Assembly: GCF_024204665.1 (NCBI RefSeq)
Contig: NZ_CP100355.1
Span: forward strand, 248,001-312,000
Origin: Natronosalvus rutilus
Lineage (GTDB): Archaea > Halobacteriota > Halobacteria > Halobacteriales > Natrialbaceae
Reading direction: 5' to 3'
DNA length: 64,000 nt
Positions 1-7,596 of this stretch are shown here, piece after piece. The translations under genes and the position numbers were made by a program. Position 1 is the first letter of the stretch. Each line of letters begins with the position of its first letter. The notes below the pieces were generated by a model. The model was not told where the DNA came from, did not search any database, and worked only from the letters and a program-made list of their open reading frames with translations.

Positions 1-2
1 TC

Positions 3-467
3 TCCCACCTCACCGACGAATCCAGCCGAGAGCAGGCGCTCGCGGAACTCCGCCGCGTCGCCCGGTCCGAGAGCCCCGTCTTCGTCTCCGTTATGGGCCG
101 ACTCGCGCTCCTCCAGAACCTCGTTCGCTCCGTCGAGTACGCCCCCGGCATCCTGGCGATGGTCGAGAGCGGCACCTACGACGCCGACTTCGCCCGCGAG
201 CACCTCACCCACCTCGAGGAACCCGGCTTCACCGCGTGTCACTTCTTTCGGGCCGCGGAACTCGAGGCCGTCCTGGAGTCGGCCGGGTTCGAGATCGAAG
301 CGCTGGTGGGACTCGAGGGAATTGCGGCGAACGTCGGTGAGCGACAGGATCTAGAGGACCTCGAGCCGGACGTGGTCGAGGCTGTCACCGAGGCCGTTCG
401 CGGCCTGCGGACGGACCCCGCCGTCGTCGACTGGTCGAACCACATCCTCGTGGTCGCTCGAGCCTGA
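3..467 (+). CDS. SAM-dependent methyltransferase, C-terminal part (5' end outside window)
   Basis: The reading frame is open from the window edge, so only the last 154 codons are seen. The first visible residues (S-H-L-T-D-E, then an R-x-A-R-S-E-S-P-V-F-V-S-V strand) match the post-motif II/III part of class I methyltransferases of the Methyltransf_11 type. The rest is a helical C-terminal lid, with T-x-C-H-F-F-R-A-A-E-L-E-A-V-L-E and a terminal N-H-I-L-V-V-A-R-A strand typical of haloarchaeal members. The SAM-binding glycine motif lies upstream of the window, so the substrate cannot be judged. An internal ATG at 93 could be mistaken for the start. It converges with the next gene. Confidence 0.7.
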   Translation, partial: SHLTDESSREQALAELRRVARSESPVFVSVMGRLALLQNLVRSVEYAPGILAMVESGTYDADFAREHLTHLEEPGFTACHFFRAAELEAVLESAGFEIEALVGLEGIAANVGERQDLEDLEPDVVEAVTEAVRGLRTDPAVVDWSNHILVVARA

Positions 468-523
468 GCGCCCACTATTGTTGTTGAACTATTTTACTAT
501 AGGATCAATAGTATTGGTGCCGC
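468..523. terminator. Convergent intergenic spacer, possible bidirectional terminator
   Basis: This short AT-rich spacer separates two convergent genes. It contains a 7-bp inverted repeat (ACTATTG at 474-480, CAATAGT at 506-512) around T-rich tracts on both strands. Archaeal termination mainly uses T-tracts, so this is a plausible shared termination zone. The stem may be incidental. Confidence 0.35.
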
Positions 524-892
524 CTACTCGAGCGGCTCGGTTACCTTCGTGGGATTGGTGGGCTCGGTGAGGCGGACGCGGCCGTCCCCGTGGACGCTGA
601 CGTGGTACCCTTCGTAGGTAAACTCGAAGACCCTGTCCTCGAGGTCGGCGCCACTGTTTCGCGGACGAAACAGCGCGTTGAGCGCGTCCGGATCAATGAC
701 CTCGTAGATCGGCGGCATCTCGACCAGCGACCGCCCGGAGGCCGCAGCGACCAGGTCGACGATCGTCTCGACCGGCCCCTCCGTCGGATCGAACGACTCG
801 GTGTGCGTGCGCTTCGTTCGGTCGACGGTCGCGGAGGGAGGGAGCGAATCGTCAGCGGAATCCATACACGCATCCACTCGAGTCGCCCCCAT
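524..892 (-). CDS. HalOD1 output-domain protein
   Basis: A 122-residue acidic protein. Its second half matches the haloarchaeal HalOD1 output domain: an S-F-D-P-T-E start, a helix E-T-I-V-D-L-V-A-A-A-S-G, the M-P-P-I-Y-E-V-I-D-P-D-A-L-N-A-L-F core, then a beta pair ending in V-S-V-H-G-D-G-R-V-R-L. HalOD1 is found alone or after receiver domains in halophilic archaea and is thought to be a signalling output module. No receiver is present here. The start at 892 is favoured by a TATA-like TTAAAG about 28 nt upstream (917-924), which would give a leaderless mRNA. An internal Met at 865 is the alternative. A second protein of this family lies at 60296-60697. Confidence 0.75.
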   Translation of the reverse strand: MGATRVDACMDSADDSLPPSATVDRTKRTHTESFDPTEGPVETIVDLVAAASGRSLVEMPPIYEVIDPDALNALFRPRNSGADLEDRVFEFTYEGYHVSVHGDGRVRLTEPTNPTKVTEPLE

Positions 893-916
893 GTCTCTGG
901 TGCTGATTATATTGAT

Positions 917-924
917 CCTTTAAG
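917..924 (-). promoter_or_regulatory. TATA-like element for the HalOD1 gene
   Basis: CTTAAAGG on the minus strand is centred about 28 nt upstream of the ATG at 892, the spacing expected for a leaderless archaeal transcript. Confidence 0.4.
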
Positions 925-1099
925 TACGACCTTTCGAGACAGCGTCACGATACCGCCTTCTCGAGGAGAGCGCGTGAGGGCACGACGAGTCGACGCTCGT
1001 GTGATGGGGAGGAACACGCAGCATTCCGGGAGACAGAGGGTCAATAGCACAACGAGGACGGACGCAACGTTCATAGTTGCCGACTGGAAAGACTACCGT

Positions 1100-1261
1100 A
1101 TGGATTCGCTCCTTCGCCTCGCCGGACTCGGCCTGCTCGCGCTCGTGGTCCTCTGGGTCGTACTCGAGGTCGTCGTCGGCATCGTCTCGGCGGTCATCAG
1201 CCTCGTGGTCCTCGCCGTGGTGGTCGCACTCGCGTACCTGGCGTACTCCGTACTCGCGTAG
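1100..1261 (+). CDS. Small hydrophobic membrane protein (53 aa)
   Basis: The first in-frame ATG after an AT-rich stretch gives a 53-residue protein that is almost wholly hydrophobic. One segment covers roughly residues 5-30 and a second roughly 31-50 (V-S-A-V-I-S-L-V-V-L-A-V-V-V-A-L-A-Y-L-A), so it has one long or two short transmembrane helices. Small membrane proteins of this kind are common and uncharacterised in haloarchaea. TTCATAG about 27 nt upstream of the ATG suggests a leaderless promoter. Longer open frames exist upstream, but their composition is non-coding. No function can be assigned. Confidence 0.6.
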   Translation: MDSLLRLAGLGLLALVVLWVVLEVVVGIVSAVISLVVLAVVVALAYLAYSVLA

Positions 1262-1277
1262 GCGTCGGGGCAGAAAT

Positions 1278-1325
1278 CAGTACCAGTACCAATCTCAGTT
1301 TCAGTCTCAGCCCCAATCTCAGTTT
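1278..1325. repeat. Hexanucleotide-periodic repeat at the glmM 3' end
   Basis: Eight consecutive CA(G/A)NNN hexamers (CAGTAC twice, CAATCT, CAGTTT, CAGTCT, CAGCCC, CAATCT, CAGTTT) fill the spacer between the small membrane protein and glmM and run over the glmM stop codon. It is a degenerate period-6 microsatellite. Confidence 0.75.
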
Positions 1326-2635
1326 TTCGCCGACTCGAGCAACTCGATCGCCTCGGCCCGGAGTTCGTCCGCCCGGTCGGCAGACCGCGCCTCGGCGGTG
1401 ACCCGGATCAGCGGCTGTGTGCCACTCGCCCGGAGCAGGAACCAGCCGTCGCCGCGGTCGACGCGCACACCGTCGAGGGTGTCGACGTCGTCGTATCGCT
1501 CGAGGACCGACTCCGCAACTGCGTCCATCACGGCGCCCTTCTGGTCAACCTCGAGGGAATCGCGCCGGATGGGGTAGGTGTCGACGCTGTCGACGAGCGC
1601 CGAGAGCGGACCGGATTCGGCGACCAGTTCGACGAGTTCCGCGGCCGCGAGCGGCCCGTCCGGACAGAGCGTTTCCGCGGGCCAGATCCAGGCGCCGCTG
1701 GGTTCGCCGCCGAAGACGACGTCCGCGTCGGTCGCCCGTTCGGCCACGTAGACGTCGCCGACCGGCGTCTTCGTGAGCGACGCGCCGACGGCGGCCAGCG
1801 CGTCGTCGACGGTCAGGCTGGTGTCCACCGGTGCAGCCACCCGGTCTCCCTCGCTCGCAGCCTCCCGGGCGAACAGCGCTAGCAGGACGTCCTTCGGGAC
1901 GAACCGCCCCGTCTCGTCGACCGCGACCATCCGGTCGGCGTCCCCGTCGTGGGCGATGCCCAGGTCGGCGTCCGTGGCCGCGACCGTCTCGAGCAGCGTC
2001 TCGAGGGTCTCCTCGTTTGGTTCGCTCGGCCGACCGGGAAACGAGCCGTCTGGCTGGCCGTTGAGCGTCGTGACCGTACAGCCGAGGTCGGCGAGCACGT
2101 CCGCAGTGACCCGCCCCGCGCCGTTCCCGAGGTCGAGCACGATCGAGAGCGGCGTCTCGAGCGAAACGGCGTCCCGGATGGCGTCGCCGTGATCCACGGC
2201 GGCGTCCTGGTACGCGCGAACGGTGCCGTGGCCGTCCCAGTCCGTGAGGTCGTAGTCGCCCCGCTCGATGCGGGACGAAATCGCGTCTCGCTGGTCGGGA
2301 CCGAACGCCTTCCCGGAGGGCGTCCAGAGTTTGATTCCGTTGTCGGTCGCCGGGTTGTGCGAGGCCGTAATGACGACGCCTGCGTCGGCCTCGAGCGTGC
2401 CGACTGCGCGGGCGACGGTGGGCGTGGCTGCGAGTCCGAGGTCGACGACGTCCGCGCCGCACTCGCGGAGGCCGGCCTCGAGCGCCCGGCCGAGGACCCT
2501 GCCGCTCTCCCTGGCGTCGCGGCCGAGGACGACCCGGTCGTAGCCCTCGGAGGCGACCGCTCGGCCGACCGAGAGCGCGAGTTCGGCCGTGACTTCCTCA
2601 CCCACGGCACCGCGAATACCGCTCGTTCCGAACAT
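1319..2635 (-). CDS. glmM: Phosphoglucosamine mutase / phosphomannomutase family
   Basis: A 438-residue alpha-D-phosphohexomutase of usual family length. It would interconvert hexosamine or hexose 6- and 1-phosphates, feeding UDP-sugar and glycan synthesis in the cytosol. All four signature loops are visible. The phosphoserine loop I-T-A-S-H-N-P has Ser at about 92. The metal loop D-G-D-A-D-R is at about 230-235. The sugar loop G-G-E-P-S-G-A-W is at about 309-316. The phosphate loop R-A-S-G-T-Q-P is near 403. The N-terminus M-F-G-T-S-G-I-R-G is the normal family start, which fixes the ATG at 2635. GlmM is the usual haloarchaeal annotation. ManB-type activity is equally possible from sequence. 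Confidence 0.92.
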   Translation of the reverse strand: MFGTSGIRGAVGEEVTAELALSVGRAVASEGYDRVVLGRDARESGRVLGRALEAGLRECGADVVDLGLAATPTVARAVGTLEADAGVVITASHNPATDNGIKLWTPSGKAFGPDQRDAISSRIERGDYDLTDWDGHGTVRAYQDAAVDHGDAIRDAVSLETPLSIVLDLGNGAGRVTADVLADLGCTVTTLNGQPDGSFPGRPSEPNEETLETLLETVAATDADLGIAHDGDADRMVAVDETGRFVPKDVLLALFAREAASEGDRVAAPVDTSLTVDDALAAVGASLTKTPVGDVYVAERATDADVVFGGEPSGAWIWPAETLCPDGPLAAAELVELVAESGPLSALVDSVDTYPIRRDSLEVDQKGAVMDAVAESVLERYDDVDTLDGVRVDRGDGWFLLRASGTQPLIRVTAEARSADRADELRAEAIELLESAKN

Positions 2636-2789
2636 AGCGAGGAGTGTGACGTACGGTTACGTTATACTGTCGATTGGACCAGTCGAGAGCGCCGGCGACT
2701 GCCGGCGCTCGAGGGTATATCTCGAGAGGCATTCGTCGCTACGATCGAAGAAAGTCGAAGAGACGATAGGGTTTCGAGCGAAGCGGTCG

Positions 2790-3719
2790 TCAGTCGCTGG
2801 TTTCGTTTTCTGTGGCCTCGTCTGTTTCGTTAGTGTCGTCTGTTTCGTTAGTGTCGTCTGTCTCGTTAGTGTCGTCTGTCTCGTTAGTGTCGTCGGTGCC
2901 GTCAGACTCAGAGGTATCGTTCGATTCGTCTGTCTCGTCACTCTCGTTGGAATCGTCGGCCTCGTCAGACTCGGTCTCGTCCGTCTCTTCACTCGAGTCG
3001 GACTCCACGTCCGGATTAAAGTGGATGGTTTTGGAGACCGCACCGTAGATGTCGTCGTACTGTTTGTCTTCGTCCATCAGGAAGACCTCGACGGTGAGGC
3101 GCTCGTTTTCGCCGAACTCCTCGAGACCGCCTGGCCGGACCTCGATGTGGAACGTCCCGTTTTCGGTCATCTTGACCTGACCGGTGCGCTCGACGATCTT
3201 CCGGTTGCCTTCTCCTTCGTTGATCTTGACGAAGAAGTACGGCTCACCGATGACGTTACCGTACTCCGGCGGGTCGACGTCCTCCATGCTCGTGTTGGCG
3301 ACGATTTCGATGTTGAAGTCCGAGTAGCCCTCGCCGTTTTCCGCCTCTACTTTGTCGACGAACTCGACGCTCTTGATCCGGGTCGAACTCTCGTCTTTCC
3401 ATTCGAGCGGCATGTTCGGCTGCTGTGGCGGTGACCAGCTGGACTGGGTCGATTCGTCGCCTTCCCCGTCGTCGGTGGAACCGTCACCGTTTGCGTCGTC
3501 GGTGGAATCATCCCCGTCCGAGTCGTCTTCGGCATCCTGGCTCTCGTTCGGCGAATCGTTTTCGTCGGTATCGTTCTCTGACGTGTTCTCCGACGGATCC
3601 TCCCCGTCGGGCTGTGTCTCGTTCGGCGAGTCGCCCGCGCCGAACCCCCCGAGGGACGTACACCCCGAGAAGCCGACGAGCAAGACGACGCCGATCACAG
3701 CGAGTTTTCTGAACTGCAT
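2790..3719 (-). CDS. Putative lipoprotein with acidic repeat tail
   Basis: A 309-residue exported protein of unknown function. A signal peptide (residues 1-19) ends in a lipobox G-F-S-G-C, so it is probably lipid-anchored at the cell surface. Residues of about 28-95 are an extremely Asp/Glu/Ser/Asn-rich linker. A globular beta-rich domain (about 95-235) follows with no family I recognise. It has an S-V-E-F-V-D-K-V start and a V-F-L-M-D-E-D strand, perhaps Ig-like or FxLYD-like. The C-terminus is a low-complexity tail with four N-E-T-D-D-T repeats. A TATA-like box lies about 34 nt upstream (3751-3757). The two acidic stalks suggest a surface display role. Confidence 0.7.
   Translation of the reverse strand: MQFRKLAVIGVVLLVGFSGCTSLGGFGAGDSPNETQPDGEDPSENTSENDTDENDSPNESQDAEDDSDGDDSTDDANGDGSTDDGEGDESTQSSWSPPQQPNMPLEWKDESSTRIKSVEFVDKVEAENGEGYSDFNIEIVANTSMEDVDPPEYGNVIGEPYFFVKINEGEGNRKIVERTGQVKMTENGTFHIEVRPGGLEEFGENERLTVEVFLMDEDKQYDDIYGAVSKTIHFNPDVESDSSEETDETESDEADDSNESDETDESNDTSESDGTDDTNETDDTNETDDTNETDDTNETDEATENETSD
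2821..2892. repeat. Four tandem 18-bp repeats in the lipoprotein tail
   Basis: Four head-to-tail 18-bp units (TCTGTTTCGTTAGTGTCG, with a T/C variant in the last two) encode the D-D-T-N-E-T repeats on the minus strand. The near identity of the copies indicates recent slippage or unequal exchange, so copy number is likely to vary between strains. Confidence 0.85.
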
Positions 3720-3974
3720 CGTGGACGTCTGTATCGGCTTCCGTCACATCATTATAGCCCTGATAAGTCACCTTGGTCGCCGTATAACAACTCCATAGTC
3801 GAGTTCATCGACGGGAAAACCGTGTTCGAGGGCCCGGTTTCGGGTGTTTGTCGAGGCTCGAGCGACGACGTGCGAACAAGGTCGAATCGAGTAGCGCGTC
3901 GCTCGAGTCGGCAGTCGGCAGACGGTCCCCGGGAGCCGGCAGCCGCTAGACCGTCTCTTGGGGGCCACCCGCCG

Positions 3975-4715
3975 TCACACCGTCTCCGGAAGCCACCCAC
4001 CATCGACCTCGAGATTCTGACCGCTCACGTAGTCGCTCTCCGGGTCGACGAAGAACAGGAGCGGGCGGACGAGGTCGTCGAAACTGGCGGGGCGCCCTCG
4101 AGGAATCTCTTCGGGGAACGCCTCGGAGTTCTCGACGACGTACGGCGAGATGGCGTTCACGGTGATGCCGTCGTCCTGGGTGTCGGCGGCGAGCATCCGT
4201 GTGAACATGATCACACCAGCCTTGGCGACGAAGTACGGGAAATTCACCGGGTTGACGAGTCCCTTCTCGCTCGAGGCGTTGCCGAGGTTGACGATGCGGC
4301 CGAATCCGTTCTCGCGCATGCCGGGGAGGGCACGCTTCGTGCAGAGGTAGGTCCCGTTGAGGTTCGTCTCCAAGACGCGGTTCCAGGTCTCGAACTCGAT
4401 GTCTGCCCAGTGGGTGGGTGCGAAGTCGCCGACGTTGTTGACGAGTACGTCGACGGCCCCCAGATCGTCCTCGACGCTCGAGAACAGTTCGTCGACGCTT
4501 CCGGGGTCGATCACGTCGCCGCGAACCGTCGTGACAGCCTCGGCGCCGCGGTCTCGAGCCTCGTCGGCGACGGAACGAGCGGCTTCGTCGCTGGTGTGGT
4601 AGTGAACGGCCGTCTTCGCGCCGCGTTCGGCCAGCGCCAGCAGGAACGCCCGACCGATGCCGCGCGCGCTGCCGGTGACCAGTACGGTCCGACCGGTGAG
4701 GTCTGGTTCGTCCAT
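3975..4715 (-). CDS. SDR-family oxidoreductase
   Basis: A 246-residue classical short-chain dehydrogenase/reductase. The Rossmann motif T-G-S-A-R-G-I-G is at residues 14-21, and the N-N-V-G variant of the N-N-A-G motif is near 91. The catalytic Ser and Y-F-V-A-K lie 13 residues apart near 148-165. The C-terminus S-D-Y-V-S-G-Q-N-L-E-V-D-G-G is typical of FabG-like SDRs. It uses NAD(P)H to reduce or oxidise a carbonyl or alcohol. The substrate cannot be read from sequence; 3-oxoacyl reductase and sugar or polyol dehydrogenase are both possible. It is transcribed away from the universal stress gene, with a perfect palindrome between them. Confidence 0.88.
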   Translation of the reverse strand: MDEPDLTGRTVLVTGSARGIGRAFLLALAERGAKTAVHYHTSDEAARSVADEARDRGAEAVTTVRGDVIDPGSVDELFSSVEDDLGAVDVLVNNVGDFAPTHWADIEFETWNRVLETNLNGTYLCTKRALPGMRENGFGRIVNLGNASSEKGLVNPVNFPYFVAKAGVIMFTRMLAADTQDDGITVNAISPYVVENSEAFPEEIPRGRPASFDDLVRPLLFFVDPESDYVSGQNLEVDGGWLPETV

Positions 4716-4770
4716 ACGTCATCCTCACTCAGGAGCACGAAAAGTCGCCGGGGTCGGCAGGTGGGAGTTT

Positions 4771-4788
4771 TTACTCGATATCGAGTAA
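4771..4788. promoter_or_regulatory. Perfect 18-bp palindrome between divergent genes (candidate operator)
   Basis: TTACTCGATATCGAGTAA is identical to its reverse complement. It lies 43 nt before the universal stress gene, about 10 nt upstream of its TATA-like GCTTAAGG (4799-4806), and 56 nt upstream of the SDR start. A symmetric site just upstream of BRE/TATA is where archaeal activators or repressors commonly bind as dimers. Confidence 0.6.
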
Positions 4789-4798
4789 TCGTATGAAC

Positions 4799-4806
4799 GC
4801 TTAAGG
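4799..4806 (+). promoter_or_regulatory. TATA-like box of the universal stress gene
   Basis: GCTTAAGG is centred about 28 nt upstream of the ATG at 4831, consistent with a leaderless transcript. Confidence 0.45.
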
Positions 4807-4830
4807 TAGTGGAGGGTATACGTACTGAGT

Positions 4831-5286
4831 ATGACGCTCGAAACAATCCTGCTCGCGGTTGGTCCGGGCGATGCCGAACGGACGGACGCACTCGCCGAGG
4901 CAGTCATCGAAGTCGCAGCGCCCGCAGAGTCGACGGTCGTGCTCGCTCACGTCTTCACCGACGACGAGTACGAGAAGGTCCTGGACCAGCTCTCCTTCGA
5001 CCCCGAAGTCGAGGAGGTCGACCCGAACGAAGTCGCTGGACGTCACGCCACGATCCGCGACCTCCGGAATCCGCTCGACGACGCGGGCGTGAACTACGAG
5101 GTTCGCGGCTCGGTGGGCGATCACGGCAAGGCAATCGTCGATTTGGCGACCGACGTGAACGCCGACCGCGTCGTCGTCGGCGGACGAAAACGCTCCCCGA
5201 CCGGGAAGGCCGTCTTCGGCTCGACCGCCCAGGAAGTCTTGCTCTCGGCGCCGTGTCCCGTGACGTTCGTCCGCAGTTCCGACTGA
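4831..5286 (+). CDS. Universal stress protein (UspA family)
   Basis: A 151-residue single-domain Usp. The fold starts with the strand T-I-L-L-A-V-G. It ends with the ATP-binding signature, seen as G-G-R-K-R-S-P-T-G-K-A-V-F-G-S (about 123-137), which fits G-2x-G-9x-G-S, followed by the usual helix and C-P-V-T-F-V-R-S strand. It is therefore probably an ATP-binding type. These cytosolic proteins help cells withstand stress or act as nucleotide-sensing switches. Unlike most Usps, the first strand has G-P-G-D where V-D-G-S is usual, so the adenine-contacting Asp has moved. The gene stands alone and is preceded by a palindromic candidate operator. Confidence 0.88.
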   Translation: MTLETILLAVGPGDAERTDALAEAVIEVAAPAESTVVLAHVFTDDEYEKVLDQLSFDPEVEEVDPNEVAGRHATIRDLRNPLDDAGVNYEVRGSVGDHGKAIVDLATDVNADRVVVGGRKRSPTGKAVFGSTAQEVLLSAPCPVTFVRSSD

Positions 5287-5438
5287 TCGGATTCCGGTTT
5301 TCGGATCGTAAGTGAACTCCCAGACGACGACCGACTCCGCCGTTCTCGCCCTAGTCGCTCGAGACGCCGAATAAACCGTCCGTCACGGGAAACGCGTTCC
5401 CTCACGTTTTATCGCCCGTGAGTCCTTGCCACGTGCAT

Positions 5439-7400
5439 ATGAACTGGCGGGACGCAGAACGCGAGTACGACGACGCGGTCATTGATACGACCAGCCTGGG
5501 TCGGCTGTTCGAGGACGCCGCCGAGCAACACCCCAATCGCCCGGCACAGCGCTACAAGGGCGGGGTCTACGACCGCTCGCTCACCGACGGCGTGTTGCGG
5601 GCGGCCGCCGACGGCGACTTCCGCGCGATCTCGTACGCCGAAATGCGCGACGTCGTCCGGAAACTCGCGGCCGGCTTTCGCGACCTCGGCGTCGAGTTCG
5701 GCGACCGGATCGGCGTCTTCGCCGACACCCGCATGGAGTGGGCCCAGACCGACTTCGCGCTGCTCTCGGCCGGCGCCGTGGTCACCACCGTCTACCGCAG
5801 TTCGTCGCCCGACCAGGTCCGCTACTTGCTCGACGACCCGGAGGCGACGGGCGTCGTCGTCGAGAACGAAGCCCTGCTCGAGCGCGTCCTCGAGGTGGAG
5901 GAGGACCTCGACCTCGAGTTCGTCGTTTCGATGGACGACCTCTCCGGCACGTACGACGACCGCGACGACGTCTACACGCTCGCGGACGTCTACGCGCGCG
6001 GGGAGAAGACCTTCGACCTCGAGGCGTACCAGAGTTGGGTCGACGAACCCGAGGCCGACGACCTGGCGAGTCTGATATACACCAGCGGGACGACCGGTCG
6101 GCCGAAGGGAGTCCAGCTGACCCACGGTAACTTCCGGGCGAACGTCAACCAGATTCGCAAGCGCTACGGGCCGCGACCGGACAAGTCCGCGGACCTGCCG
6201 GTGATCGACGAATCGGTGCAAACGGTCTCGTTCCTGCCGCTGGCCCACGTCTTCGAGCGCACCGCAGGGCACTTCCTGATGTTCGCCAGCGGGGCCTGCG
6301 TCGCCTACGCCGAGAGCCCCGACACCCTGCAAGCAGACTTCAGCGCGGTTCGGCCGAACTCGGCGACGAGCGTGCCGCGCGTCTACGAGAAGATCTACGA
6401 CGCCATCCGCGAACAGGCGAGCGAGTCCGCGATCAAGGAACGGATCTTCCACTGGGCGACCGACGTCGGCGTCGAGTACGCCGAGGCGGACGTGCCAGGA
6501 CCGGCCCTGCGGGCGAAACACGCCCTCGCGGACCGACTCGTCTTCTCGCAGGTCAAGGAGGCCCTCGGGGGCAACGTCGAACTCCTCATCAGCGGCGGCG
6601 GAAGCCTCTCGAAGGAACTCTGTACGCTCTATCACGGGATGGGCCTGCCCATCTACGAGGGGTACGGCCTGACCGAGACCGCCCCCGTAGTGACGGTCAA
6701 CCCGCCCGAGGAGCCCAAAATCGGGACGGTCGGTCCCGCGCTGCCCGACGTCACGCTTCGCATCGACGAGTCCGTCGCTGACCAGGACGTCTTCGACGAC
6801 CCCGGTCAGGTCGGGGAGTTGCTCGTTCGAGGACCGAACGTGACCGAGGGCTACTGGGAGAAACCCAGCGCTACCGACCGGGCGTTCTTCGAGAGCGAGG
6901 ACGACGGTGGGCGCTGGTTCCGCACCGGCGACATCGTCCACCTTCGTCCGGACGGTTACGTCGAATTCCGCGAGCGAGTCAAACAGATCCTCGTGCTCTC
7001 GACGGGGAAGAACGTCGCCCCCGCCCCCATCGAGGACGCCTTCGCTGCCAGCGAGGTCGTCGAGCAGTGCATGGTCGTCGGCGACGGCGAGAAGTTCGTC
7101 GGCGCACTCCTCGTCCCGAACCTCGAGCACGTTCGCGAGTGGGCCGACCGAGAGGGGGTCGACCTCCCCGAGGACGCCGAAGCCGTCTGCGAGGACGAGC
7201 GCGTCCGATCCTACGTCGGCGAGGAAGTCGACGCGGTGAACGAGAGCTTCGAGAAACACGAGACGATCAAGCAGTTCCGCCTCGTCCCCGTCGAGTTCAC
7301 CGAGGACAACGAGATGCTGACGCCGACGATGAAGAAGAAACGTCGCGTTATTCTCGAGCGCTTCGACGACCGGGTCGACGAGGTCTACGCCGACGCCTGA
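5439..7400 (+). CDS. Long-chain fatty-acid-CoA ligase (AMP-forming), copy 1
   Basis: A 653-residue member of the ANL adenylating family. It would activate fatty acids to acyl-AMP and then acyl-CoA for beta-oxidation or lipid remodelling. The P-loop-like A3 motif I-Y-T-S-G-T-T-G-R-P-K-G is near 210. The A5 motif G-Y-G-L-T-E-T is near 408. W-F-R-T-G-D-I lies near 490, and the C-terminal catalytic Lys lies in T-P-T-M-K-K-K-R-R. The domain order is that of long-chain FadD/ACSL proteins. The ATG at 5439 was chosen over an upstream GTG at 5418. M-N-W-R-D-A-E-R-E-Y aligns with the start of the downstream paralogue, and GTTTTATC lies about 30 nt upstream. Confidence 0.92.
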   Translation: MNWRDAEREYDDAVIDTTSLGRLFEDAAEQHPNRPAQRYKGGVYDRSLTDGVLRAAADGDFRAISYAEMRDVVRKLAAGFRDLGVEFGDRIGVFADTRMEWAQTDFALLSAGAVVTTVYRSSSPDQVRYLLDDPEATGVVVENEALLERVLEVEEDLDLEFVVSMDDLSGTYDDRDDVYTLADVYARGEKTFDLEAYQSWVDEPEADDLASLIYTSGTTGRPKGVQLTHGNFRANVNQIRKRYGPRPDKSADLPVIDESVQTVSFLPLAHVFERTAGHFLMFASGACVAYAESPDTLQADFSAVRPNSATSVPRVYEKIYDAIREQASESAIKERIFHWATDVGVEYAEADVPGPALRAKHALADRLVFSQVKEALGGNVELLISGGGSLSKELCTLYHGMGLPIYEGYGLTETAPVVTVNPPEEPKIGTVGPALPDVTLRIDESVADQDVFDDPGQVGELLVRGPNVTEGYWEKPSATDRAFFESEDDGGRWFRTGDIVHLRPDGYVEFRERVKQILVLSTGKNVAPAPIEDAFAASEVVEQCMVVGDGEKFVGALLVPNLEHVREWADREGVDLPEDAEAVCEDERVRSYVGEEVDAVNESFEKHETIKQFRLVPVEFTEDNEMLTPTMKKKRRVILERFDDRVDEVYADA

Positions 7401-7596
7401 CCGGTGTTTCGACGTCCCGACACCATCCCCCCCTCCCTAACTCGTTCTGTCGTCCGCCGTCCGTTGATCGCCGCCCGTTGCCATCAGAACGCCGCCACCG
7501 TCCAAGCGCCGTCGCCGCTCAAGCGCTGCCACCGCCCGAACCACTCAAAACAGCCGAATAGTTCAAGAGGTGGCATGTGCATTGAGGAACCATACC

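Noticed and set aside
590-1261. Long frame 590-1261 as one protein
   Set aside because: Only the last 53 codons, from 1100, look like a protein. The first part is antisense to the HalOD1 gene and Arg-rich.
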